NCBI RefSeq assembly: GCF_009177065.1
Contig: NZ_WEZF01000003.1
Location: 310,001-374,000, forward strand
DNA length: 64,000 nt
Source: Tautonia marina
GTDB lineage: Bacteria > Planctomycetota > Planctomycetia > Isosphaerales > Isosphaeraceae
Direction: 5' to 3'
The translations under genes were made by a program, and so were the position numbers. This document shows, one piece after another, positions 56,610 to 64,000 of the stretch; position 1 is the first letter of the stretch; every line of letters starts with the position of its first letter. The notes below the pieces were generated by a model. It saw only the letters and a list, made by a program, of their open reading frames with translations, searched no databases and was not told the DNA's origin.

Positions 56610-58468
56610 CGCCACAGATGAACCACTCCGGCGGATCGACCTTTGACGTCTTGAACTGGGCGATCATTCTTGCGGTGGTCGGCGCCATTGCCCTGTCACT
56701 GACCGGCTGTGCCGGTGAGGCGAGTACGGAATACGTGCCCGAGGCCGTCGCCCCTGATCGCGCTCCGGTCGTCGAAGTCGCAGCCTTACCGACGGTGCGA
56801 TTCGTGGAAACGACCAACGACAGCGGCATCGAATTCGTTCATGAGAACGCGGCGAGAGGGGAGAAACTCTTGCCCGAAACGATGGGCTCTGGCGTGGCGG
56901 TCATCGACTACGACACCGACGGCGCCCCCGACCTCCTGTTCGTGAACCAGCTTCCCTGGGATGCCGAGGAAGGTGATGCCGGTGCGCCCACCATGGCCCT
57001 CTACCGAAATGACGGCACGGGCCACTTCACCGACGTGACCTCCGCCGCCGGCCTGGCGATTCCGATGCACGGCATGGGTGCGGTCGTCGGCGACATCGAC
57101 AACGACGGCGACCCCGACCTTTACCTGACCACGATTTCCGGTGGTCGGCTCTTTCGTAACGACGAAGGCGTGTTTGTCGAGATCACCGACGAGGCGAACG
57201 CACGAGCCGGTTACGGCTGGCTAACGTCCGGGACCTTCTTCGACATGGACAACGACGGGTTTCTCGACCTGTTCCTGTGCTGCTATGTCGATTGGTCGGC
57301 CGAGTACGACAGTTCTCAGGGGTTCCAACTCACCGGGACGGGGTCGGAGCGAGCCTACGGACCGCCGACCGCGTTCCGAGGCGACCACAACGTCTTGCTG
57401 AAGAACAACGGAGACGGGACCTTCACCGACGTGAGCGAAGCCGCCGGCATCCGGCTCGTGACCCCTGAGCTCAAGGATCCGATGGCGAAGGCCCTGGGTG
57501 TGGCCCCGTTCGACATCGACAACGACGGATTCGTCGATCTTGCCGTGGCGAACGACACCGTGCGGAACTTCCTGTTCCGGAACAACGGCGACGGCACGTT
57601 CGAGGAGCTGGGGATCGTCTCCGGCGTTTCGTTCGATCCGTCGGGGCAGGTCCGGGGGGCGATGGGGATTGACTGGGCCCACTTCCGCAATGATCGGTCA
57701 CTGGCCCTGGCAATCGCCAACTTCGCCAACGAGATGACAGCGTTTTACGTGGCGGACGACCCGTCGCGGATGCAGTTCATCGACCTGGCAAACGTCTTCG
57801 GCCTCGGGGCGCCCACCCAGCCACCCTTGAAGTTCGGCCTGTTCTTCTTCGATTACGACCTCGACGGCCGACTCGATCTCCTGTCAGTCAACGGCCACCT
57901 CGAATCGGACATCGAGAAAACCCAGGCGAGCGAAACCTATCGCCAGTCGGCGCAACTGTTCTGGAACAGCGGCCGACCGGGGCCGACCCTGTTCACTCAG
58001 GTGACGGCCGAAACGGTCGGGCCCGACCTGTTCACGCCAATCGTCGGGCGAGGCAGTGCTTATGTCGATTTCGACGGCGACGGCGATCTGGACGTCGTGA
58101 TGACATCCAACGGTGAACGTGCCCGCATCTTCCGTAACGACGGTGGCAACGACAACACCTGGGTGCGCCTCAAGCTGATCGGGCACGACTCGAACCGCGA
58201 CGCCATCGGCGCGAAGCTGGCCCTGAAGGCCGGCGGGGTCGAACAACTCCGCCAGCACTTCCCGGGCAAGGGGTATCTGTCGTCGGTCGAGTTCCCGATC
58301 ACCTTCGGGCTGGGCAAGGCCGATCGGGTGGAATCCCTTCGGATCACCTGGCCTTCGGGCGCTTCGACCGAACTGAGTGACCTGAAGGTCAACCGCTCTT
58401 ACACGATCGACGAGGCCGAAGGGATTGTCTCGTCCGTCGAGCCGAAGGACGGCCCCGGCGAAGGCTGA
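56606..58468 (+). CDS. CRTAC1-family lipoprotein (FG-GAP repeats and ASPIC/UnbV domain)
   Basis: A 620-residue lipoprotein: the signal sequence ends in LSLTGC (C35 the lipidated residue). The body is a seven-bladed-propeller-type array of FG-GAP/VCBS repeats with repeated D-x-D-x-DG calcium loops (DYDTDGAPDLLF, DIDNDGDPDLYL, DMDNDGFLDLFL, DIDNDGFVDLAV, DYDLDGRLDLLS, DFDGDGDLDVVM). The C-terminal ASPIC/UnbV domain covers about 510-605 (GAKLALKAGG, SVEFPITFGLGKAD). Function in bacteria is unclear. Its start overlaps the multiheme cytochrome stop, so they likely work together at the outer face. Confidence 0.93.
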   Translation: MTPQMNHSGGSTFDVLNWAIILAVVGAIALSLTGCAGEASTEYVPEAVAPDRAPVVEVAALPTVRFVETTNDSGIEFVHENAARGEKLLPETMGSGVAVIDYDTDGAPDLLFVNQLPWDAEEGDAGAPTMALYRNDGTGHFTDVTSAAGLAIPMHGMGAVVGDIDNDGDPDLYLTTISGGRLFRNDEGVFVEITDEANARAGYGWLTSGTFFDMDNDGFLDLFLCCYVDWSAEYDSSQGFQLTGTGSERAYGPPTAFRGDHNVLLKNNGDGTFTDVSEAAGIRLVTPELKDPMAKALGVAPFDIDNDGFVDLAVANDTVRNFLFRNNGDGTFEELGIVSGVSFDPSGQVRGAMGIDWAHFRNDRSLALAIANFANEMTAFYVADDPSRMQFIDLANVFGLGAPTQPPLKFGLFFFDYDLDGRLDLLSVNGHLESDIEKTQASETYRQSAQLFWNSGRPGPTLFTQVTAETVGPDLFTPIVGRGSAYVDFDGDGDLDVVMTSNGERARIFRNDGGNDNTWVRLKLIGHDSNRDAIGAKLALKAGGVEQLRQHFPGKGYLSSVEFPITFGLGKADRVESLRITWPSGASTELSDLKVNRSYTIDEAEGIVSSVEPKDGPGEG

Positions 58469-58506
58469 GTCGTTCGACTCTCCTTCGCCGGTCGAGCCGG
58501 AATCAG

Positions 58507-58532
58507 TCGGACGGTCAAGGACGACCGTCCGA
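58507..58532. terminator. Bidirectional hairpin between convergent genes
   Basis: TCGGACGGTC and GACCGTCCGA form a perfect 10-bp stem around a 6-base loop, between the CRTAC1 gene and the convergent aminotransferase gene. No U-run. Confidence 0.6.
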
Positions 58533-58545
58533 ATCGAATCGCCAA

Positions 58546-59751
58546 TCAGGCCGAGGCCGCCGCGGTGGTGGCCTCGGCATAGACCTCGGACGCAGCGGCC
58601 AGCGCCGCGCCCGGCTCGATGGAGATGCCGGCGTCGCGGAGGCAGGTTTCCAGTGCCGCGAGGACAAGCGTGACCGACTCACGACGCGAGCCGTAGCCCA
58701 TCAGGCCGATCCGCCAGGCGCGGCCCTTCAGGTCGCCCAGGCCACCGCCGATCTCGATGTTCCAGTCGTTCAGCAATCGCTTGCGCACGGCGAGGTCATC
58801 GACCCCTTCGGGAATGCTCACGCAATTGAGCTGCGGCAAGCGGTGACCTTCGGCGGTCACGTAGTCGATCCCCATCGCCTTCAGACCGGCGGCCAGGGCT
58901 CGGGCGTTCAGGGCGTGGCGGGCGAAGCGGGCATCGAGCCCTTCTTCGAGGACCAGGGCGAGGGCCTCTCGAAGAGCGAAGGTCATATTGATCGGCGCGG
59001 TGTGATGATAGAAGCGGTCGGAACCCCAGTACCGGCCGATCATAGTCATATCAAGATACCAGGACTGAACCTTGCTCTTGCGGTTCTTGATCGCCTCGAT
59101 CGCCCTCGGTCCGAACGAGACCGGAGCCAGACCAGGGGGGCAGCTCAGGCACTTCTGGGTGCCGGAGTAGACGGCGTCGATGTCCCAGGCGTCAATCTCG
59201 ACAGGAACACCGGCGAGGGAGGTTACGGTGTCGATGGCGATCATCGCGCCGTGGTCGTGGGCGATGCGGGCGATCTCCTGAACCGGCTGATGGGCACCGG
59301 TCGAGGTCTCGGCGTGAACGATGCCGACGAGCTTCGGGCCGACCTTCTTGATGGCGTCTTCCACTTCCTGAGGATCGAAGACCTCTCCCCAGGGGCGTTC
59401 GATGGCTGTCACCTCGGCCCCGGCGCGCTGGGCGACATCGACCATCCGGCCGCCGAAGACGCCGTTGACGCAGACAAGCATCTTGTCGCCCGGCTCGATC
59501 ACGTTGACGACCACCGCCTCCATGCCGGCCGATCCCGTGCCCGAGACGGCCAGGGTCATCGGGTTTTCGGTTCGGAAGACCTGGCGGAGCATTCCCTGCA
59601 TCTCGTCCATCAACGCGACGAACTCGGGGTCGAGGTGCCCGACCAGCGGCATTCCCAGCGCCGAAAGCACGCGAGGGTGCACATTCGACGGCCCGGGGCC
59701 GAGCAGGACTCGGGGAGAGGGCTCCAGCGGCTTGGCGGCAGGTGTGGTCAC
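58546..59751 (-). CDS. Alanine-glyoxylate/serine-pyruvate-type aminotransferase
   Basis: PLP fold-type I aminotransferase, 401 residues. The opening [14 protein letters not shown] is typical of the AGXT/SPT family. The PLP lysine is K200 in [14 protein letters not shown]; the D174 region [12 protein letters not shown] contacts the cofactor. The C-terminal half has [18 protein letters not shown] and [15 protein letters not shown]. Such enzymes convert glyoxylate or hydroxypyruvate using alanine or serine, in serine/glyoxylate metabolism. The exact amino-acid pair is not readable. Confidence 0.92.
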   Translation of the reverse strand: MTTPAAKPLEPSPRVLLGPGPSNVHPRVLSALGMPLVGHLDPEFVALMDEMQGMLRQVFRTENPMTLAVSGTGSAGMEAVVVNVIEPGDKMLVCVNGVFGGRMVDVAQRAGAEVTAIERPWGEVFDPQEVEDAIKKVGPKLVGIVHAETSTGAHQPVQEIARIAHDHGAMIAIDTVTSLAGVPVEIDAWDIDAVYSGTQKCLSCPPGLAPVSFGPRAIEAIKNRKSKVQSWYLDMTMIGRYWGSDRFYHHTAPINMTFALREALALVLEEGLDARFARHALNARALAAGLKAMGIDYVTAEGHRLPQLNCVSIPEGVDDLAVRKRLLNDWNIEIGGGLGDLKGRAWRIGLMGYGSRRESVTLVLAALETCLRDAGISIEPGAALAAASEVYAEATTAAASA

Positions 59752-59866
59752 GGGAAGGGTCCTTCGGAGAGGTCGGGAACGAGGTCAACGGGTTGAAGAC
59801 GGGCGAGGGAACCGGGCGAGGCGCCTCGACCGAGTCTCAAGGGACGACGGACCGCGAGGAGGGAGA

Positions 59867-60496
59867 TCACTCATCCTCGTCCGGGTCGGTATCCTTGGGC
59901 CGAGGGCGGTCCTTGTGCTTGTCTTTGCGCTTGCGAGGGGGGATGAAGTCGCGGACGAGGGCGCTGATGGCCTTAAATTCGGGGCGATCGGATGTCTCAG
60001 CCCATTCGAACAGAACCGCCTCGGTCGTGGTCAGGACGGCCCCCGCGCGTTCCATGCGTCGCAGGGCGAACTCCCAGTCCATCGAGTTTCGGGAGCCGAC
60101 GGCATCGGCCGGCACCTGCACCCGGAAGCCGCGGTCGATCAGTTCGAGAGCTGTCTGGGCAACACAAACGTGCGTCTCGATGCCAGTCAGCGTGAGGTGG
60201 CGCAGATCTCGCTCGCGCACCTGATCTTCCAGTCCCGGCACGCCAAGACAATGAAACGTCCGCTTCGAGGGCCGATCGGGGACCAGTTCCTGCACCTCGG
60301 AAACCGTCGGGCCAAGTCCTTCGGGGTACTGCTCGGTGGCCCAGACCGGAACCGAGAGCAACCGGGCGCCTTGAATCAGGCGCACCGCGTTGGCCACGAC
60401 CAGGTCGCCATAGCGCATCGAGGCCAGGAGCTTCGCCTGAAGGTCGATGACGAGCAGGCCCCCCTCTCGGGCGGTCAGGCGGTCGGGAGAGGACAT
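59867..60496 (-). CDS. Isochorismatase-family cysteine hydrolase
   Basis: A 209-residue cysteine hydrolase of the isochorismatase/nicotinamidase fold. The triad is D18 in LLVIDLQ, K78 in PSKRTF and C111 in GIETHVCVAQTALEL, with the cis-peptide motif just before the cysteine. The C-terminal 20 residues are highly charged (RKRKDKHKDRPRPKD). Substrate unknown; many such proteins are called YcaC-like or nicotinamidase-related. The ATG was chosen with AAGGACG upstream; 24 further open residues before it look non-coding. Confidence 0.9.
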   Translation of the reverse strand: MSSPDRLTAREGGLLVIDLQAKLLASMRYGDLVVANAVRLIQGARLLSVPVWATEQYPEGLGPTVSEVQELVPDRPSKRTFHCLGVPGLEDQVRERDLRHLTLTGIETHVCVAQTALELIDRGFRVQVPADAVGSRNSMDWEFALRRMERAGAVLTTTEAVLFEWAETSDRPEFKAISALVRDFIPPRKRKDKHKDRPRPKDTDPDEDE

Positions 60497-60775
60497 TGGG
60501 ATGCGTCCTTTGAGTCGTCTCGGTCGGGCATTCCGAAGGGTACCGAAGCCGATGCTAAGGCCAGCCAATCGGACGTGTCAAGCGGACGGAACCCAGGGAG
60601 CCAACGCAGCGTCACGGACCGCAGGGGGGATCGGTAGGTGACTTGTCCGATCGGGCTCGGCTGCGTTAGGATGAGTCTCGATCGGGGGATCATTGATCTG
60701 CTTGAAGACCATGCGCCCAAGGCGTGCTTGGCGTCGAGGTTCGATTGCGTTGCGGTGCCAAGGAGGTCGTCTCGC

Positions 60776-62494
60776 GTGTCCGAGAAGCCTCGTGTTCTGG
60801 TGATCGATCGCGAGTCCGACCCTGCCTGGCTGTCTCGCTCGGCCTTTGACGACTCTTACGAGATCGTTCAGGCACGCAGTATGGCCCGGGCTCTGTACTT
60901 GCTCCGCGAAGAGCAGTTCGAGGGGGTGTTCGTGACCGCCTCGCAGCTTCCCCCGCTGCGCTGGGCGGGTATGCTCTTGCAATCGGATGAGATCCTCGAA
61001 GCGATCGCCGATGGCGTCGCCGTGGTCGAACCGGACAGTCAGCGAGTGCTCTGGTACAACCCCGAGTTCCGCAATCTGGTGGCCACCGAGGGAGATCCGA
61101 TTAACCGGCCCTTCTTCGAGGTGCTGGCATTCCCTGAGCGTTGCGAGCCGGATCTCTGTCCGTTTCAGCAATCTCAGGCGACGAAACAACCCGCCGGGTG
61201 CGTCTTGAAGCTGGGAACCGGCAACTACTTCCGGCTGAACGTCACCCCAATCCTCGATGGCGAAGGCGGGTTGCAGTCGCTCATCGCCCTGACCCGAGAA
61301 ATCACCGACGAGGTCCTGCAGGAACAGAAAGTTCGCGCCATCAACAAGGCCGGCGAAGAACTGGCCGATCTGACTCCAGAGGAGTTGGCCGCCCTTCGGG
61401 TCGACGAGCGAATCGACGTGTTGAAGTTCAACATCGTTCGCCACATGCGCGACCTGCTCGGGCTCGATTTTATCGAGATCCGACTGCTCAAACCGTCGGG
61501 CAAACTCGAACCCCTCTTGACCGAAGGAATGACCCCCCTGGCGGCCGATCGGGAGCTGTTTGCCTCGGAAAGCGGGAACGGCGTGACCGGCTACGTGGCG
61601 GCGACAGGAAAGGGGTATCTCTGCGACGACACGACCCGAGACCCGCTCTACCTGGAAGGGGCGATCAACGCCCGAAGCTCCTTGACGGTGCCCCTGGTGC
61701 GGCACGGCCGGGTCATCGGCACCCTGAACGTCGAGAGCCCGAAGCCGAACGCCTTCGATCGCCGCGACCAGCAGTTCCTCGAAATTTATGCCCGCAACAT
61801 CGCGTCGGCGCTGACGACCCTGGAGCTGCTCGAAGCCGAGAAGGTGAGCACCGCCCGGGCCTCGGTCGAGGCGATCGTCAAGGAACTGGCCCTGCCGCTC
61901 GACGACATCCTCGGCGATGCCACAACGGCGCTCGACCGCTACGCCGGTCACGACGAGGACATCGTCAACCGCCTGCGGCACCTGCTGTATCGAGCCCGGG
62001 AAATCCGGGGCTTGATCCGTCGAGCCGGGGCGACCGTCTTGCCTGAAGGCTCGCGCAACGCCCGGCCGCCGAAGCGGCTGGCCGATGCAAGAGTCCTGGT
62101 CGTTGATGCCGACGAATCGATTCGATGGGCCGCCCACCAGTTGCTCGAACAGCAAGGAGCGACCGTCGAGACCGCCCGAGACGCGCTTGAAGCCATCGCT
62201 CTGGCCCGCCAAACCCCTTATGCCGCCGCCCTGGTCGATATCCGTCTGCCCGACCTCGACGGTTACGAGGCGTACCGCCGCATCCGGGAGGTGCAACCGG
62301 GGGTTCCCGTCATCCTGATGACCGGCTTCGGCTACGACCCGACGCACTCGATCGTGAAAGCGCGCAAGGAAGGATTGCGCACGGTTTTGTACAAGCCGTT
62401 TCATGTCGATCGACTGATTGATGCCGTGGAACAGGCCGTCCGGTCCCCTGAGCCGATCCCCCCGGCCGACGGGTTCCCCCCGGCCCCCCGCTGA
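60776..62494 (+). CDS. PAS-GAF-REC signalling protein with degenerate kinase segment
   Basis: A 572-residue cytoplasmic signalling protein. Residues 1-60 are a vestigial receiver domain (VLVIDRESD), 70-180 a PAS domain with a CxxxxxC pair (C123, C128), 210-355 a GAF domain, 360-420 a helical segment resembling a histidine-kinase dimerisation domain, and 437-560 a full receiver domain with phospho-acceptor D488 (ALVDIRLPDLDG), T516 and K540 (YKPF). The histidine position reads VKELALPL instead of HEL, and no ATP-binding domain follows. A strong AAGGAGGT eight bases before the GTG sets the start. Confidence 0.88.
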   Translation: MSEKPRVLVIDRESDPAWLSRSAFDDSYEIVQARSMARALYLLREEQFEGVFVTASQLPPLRWAGMLLQSDEILEAIADGVAVVEPDSQRVLWYNPEFRNLVATEGDPINRPFFEVLAFPERCEPDLCPFQQSQATKQPAGCVLKLGTGNYFRLNVTPILDGEGGLQSLIALTREITDEVLQEQKVRAINKAGEELADLTPEELAALRVDERIDVLKFNIVRHMRDLLGLDFIEIRLLKPSGKLEPLLTEGMTPLAADRELFASESGNGVTGYVAATGKGYLCDDTTRDPLYLEGAINARSSLTVPLVRHGRVIGTLNVESPKPNAFDRRDQQFLEIYARNIASALTTLELLEAEKVSTARASVEAIVKELALPLDDILGDATTALDRYAGHDEDIVNRLRHLLYRAREIRGLIRRAGATVLPEGSRNARPPKRLADARVLVVDADESIRWAAHQLLEQQGATVETARDALEAIALARQTPYAAALVDIRLPDLDGYEAYRRIREVQPGVPVILMTGFGYDPTHSIVKARKEGLRTVLYKPFHVDRLIDAVEQAVRSPEPIPPADGFPPAPR

Positions 62495-62581
62495 TGCCGA
62501 AACGAAACCTCTGTCCTGGACTCGCAATCGTCGCGTAGGTTTTGTGGACCTGTGACACTCTGACTGACATTGAGGTCAACC

Positions 62582-63781
62582 ATGATCGATGGCTCGATCC
62601 TCGTCGTTGTGGCGGTAGGGCATTTTTGTCTCGCGGTGCTGGCCGTCAATGTCTTTCATGGGATCGGGGTTCCCGAGGGCACACCAGCACGGGTGGTCAA
62701 GGGGCTCTGTCTGGCGTTCCTCACGTCCATCTCGTTGGCCTTGATGGCGCTGTTCCTGGTCCGCCCCTGGGAGAACTGGCCGACCATCGCACGAGCCTAC
62801 ACCATGCTTTGCGTCCTGGTCGGCCTGGTCGGCTTGCCGCTGGTCACGCTGGCCCGATACCGCCGACGCTTGCCGACGGGAGTCTCGGGACACGCTCGAA
62901 GGGTCGACCTGACCGAATCCGTCTCCCGAGACGACTTGATCGGCACCGCCTGGGATTCGTTCTGGCTGCGGCTGCCCGGCAACCAGGCCTTTCACCTGGA
63001 CCTGACCGATTGGCAGATCGAGCGTACCGGGTTGCCGCAGTCGCTTGATGGGCTTCGCATACTTCATCTCACGGATTTGCATCTGACACCGGCGTATTCC
63101 GATCGCTTCTTCGACTCGATGCTGGCCCAGGCCGAGGCGTTCGACGCCGATCTCGTCGTCTTCACGGGCGACCTGATCGACGACTCAGAGCTGCTCGACC
63201 GGGTCGAGCCATTGCTCGGGCGTTTCCGAGGTCGCTACGGGCAGTTCGCCATTCTGGGCAATCACGACTACCGGACCAACGCCTCCGGCGCATTCGTCGC
63301 CTTGAGATCGGCTGGCTACACGGTCATCGAAGGGCTCTGGCGGCTCATCGAGACCGACGACGGATCCCGAGTGGCGATCGGAGGCACGTCGAACCCGTGG
63401 GGTCCGCTTCCCGACCCTCACGCGATGCCCGAGGCCGACGTCCGGATCCTGCTCAGTCACTCACCCGACCCGCTCGCCTGGGCCGCTCGCCAGGGGATCG
63501 ACCTGATGCTCTCAGGACATACGCACGGCGGTCAGTACCGGCTTCCGGTGATCGGCTCGATCTTGCTGCCGAGCCGATACAGCCGGCGCTATGATTGCGG
63601 GTTCTTTCAACGCGACGCCACCGTCCTGTTCGTTTCCCGAGGGATCGCCGCGCAGCACCCGTTGCGGATCAACTGCCCGGCCGAGATCAGCCGATTGACC
63701 CTCCGAAGCTCGTCTCGATTGACAACGCCCGCCTCGTTGCGGTCCTCAACCCGAGTGATGACCTTGCAGGGGCCCGGTTGA
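62582..63781 (+). CDS. Membrane-anchored metallophosphoesterase
   Basis: A 399-residue calcineurin-like phosphoesterase with three N-terminal hydrophobic segments (about 5-25, 40-63, 75-95). The metal-site motifs are in order: DLHL in ILHLTDLHLTPAYSD near 162-176, GDLIDD near 197-202, GNHDYR near 226-231, then LLSHSPDP and GHTHGGQ near 310-316. These residues bind two metals. Similar membrane-anchored enzymes include YkuE-type lipid or nucleotide phosphatases. The GAGGT just before the ATG supports this start over a TTG 12 bases upstream. Confidence 0.92.
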   Translation: MIDGSILVVVAVGHFCLAVLAVNVFHGIGVPEGTPARVVKGLCLAFLTSISLALMALFLVRPWENWPTIARAYTMLCVLVGLVGLPLVTLARYRRRLPTGVSGHARRVDLTESVSRDDLIGTAWDSFWLRLPGNQAFHLDLTDWQIERTGLPQSLDGLRILHLTDLHLTPAYSDRFFDSMLAQAEAFDADLVVFTGDLIDDSELLDRVEPLLGRFRGRYGQFAILGNHDYRTNASGAFVALRSAGYTVIEGLWRLIETDDGSRVAIGGTSNPWGPLPDPHAMPEADVRILLSHSPDPLAWAARQGIDLMLSGHTHGGQYRLPVIGSILLPSRYSRRYDCGFFQRDATVLFVSRGIAAQHPLRINCPAEISRLTLRSSSRLTTPASLRSSTRVMTLQGPG

Positions 63782-63796
63782 TTCGACGCGGAGCCG

Positions 63797-64000
63797 TCAG
63801 ATGTAGACGCGGCGGTTGTAGATGTACCATTCCACCAGCACGAAGCCGAGCGCGCCCAGAGCCAGCCACCACCAGCGATCGAGGCGGGCCGGTTGCGAGG
63901 TACGGGTCCCGGCGACCTCGGTATAGCCAATCTTGATGAGGTAAGGCTCAGCCTCTCTCCCCGTCACCCCTTCGGGCGGAATCCCCCGAGGGGCAAGATT
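63797..64000 (-). CDS. C-terminal end of a BatA/VWA-type membrane protein, 5' part outside the window
   Basis: The last 67 residues of a gene that starts beyond the right edge. The visible part ends in a membrane helix, WWWLALGALGFVLVEW, followed by YIYNRRVYI. That ending, with a Trp-Tyr step and a basic NRR, is one I recognise from large planctomycete VWA/BatA-like proteins next to DUF58 and MoxR genes. The identification rests on this short tail only. Confidence 0.6.
   Translation of the reverse strand, partial: NLAPRGIPPEGVTGREAEPYLIKIGYTEVAGTRTSQPARLDRWWWLALGALGFVLVEWYIYNRRVYI

Overview
The window reads as chromosomal DNA of a GC-rich planctomycete, most likely of the Isosphaeraceae/Isosphaerales type. 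This is inferred from family content: a PVC-type dehydrogenase/HEAT/cytochrome c protein, a secreted protein with an N-terminal LEDRVLLS motif, a CRTAC1 (FG-GAP/ASPIC) lipoprotein, an exosortase with an EpsI partner, and several conserved proteins of planctomycete style. I found 44 protein-coding genes. I recognised no rRNA, tRNA, CRISPR array, insertion sequence or prophage.

Layout. (1) 1-9039, minus strand: translation and tRNA genes: thpR (cut by the window edge), a PfkB-family sugar kinase, gltX, a small conserved protein, mnmA, and the coupled selB-selA pair that makes and delivers selenocysteine. (2) 9731-21357, plus strand: an exopolysaccharide/exosortase block: WecA/MraY-family initiating transferase, Wzz/BY-kinase chain-length protein, O-antigen ligase-like protein, an FHA-TPR membrane protein, exosortase, EpsI and gmd. 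(3) 21475-26398: an SLC10-type transporter, a planctomycete hypothetical protein, an unknown protein and an enolase-superfamily enzyme. (4) 26528-36069: a second glycan block: methyltransferase, four GT4 and one GT2 glycosyltransferases, a Wzy-like polymerase and a collagen-like secreted protein. (5) 36284-41104: a MoxR / DUF58 / transglutaminase operon, followed by a YchF-like GTPase. (6) 42251-53258: secreted and envelope proteins, including a tail-specific protease, a UGA-containing thioredoxin-like selenoprotein, a large PVC cytochrome, an ABC-2 permease and small exported proteins. (7) 53427-58468: a pentaheme membrane cytochrome with TPRs, coupled to a CRTAC1 lipoprotein. (8) 58546-64000: an aminotransferase, an isochorismatase-like hydrolase, a PAS/GAF/REC regulator, a metallophosphoesterase and the C-terminal end of a BatA/VWA-like membrane protein.

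The strongest discovery is at 46112-47383. An exported protein has an in-frame TGA immediately after Gly-Cys-Thr, followed by a hairpin with the geometry of a bacterial SECIS element: a G and a U in the apical loop at +23/+24 from the U of UGA. The same reading frame continues for 335 codons. With selA and selB 37 kb away in the same window, this is best read as one selenoprotein gene and not as two genes or a pseudogene. Other items worth a second look are a perfect 10-bp-arm AT-rich palindrome upstream of the tail-specific protease, the FHA-TPR gene inside the exosortase locus, a GT4 protein lacking the usual glutamate pair, and a regulator whose kinase-like segment has lost its histidine.
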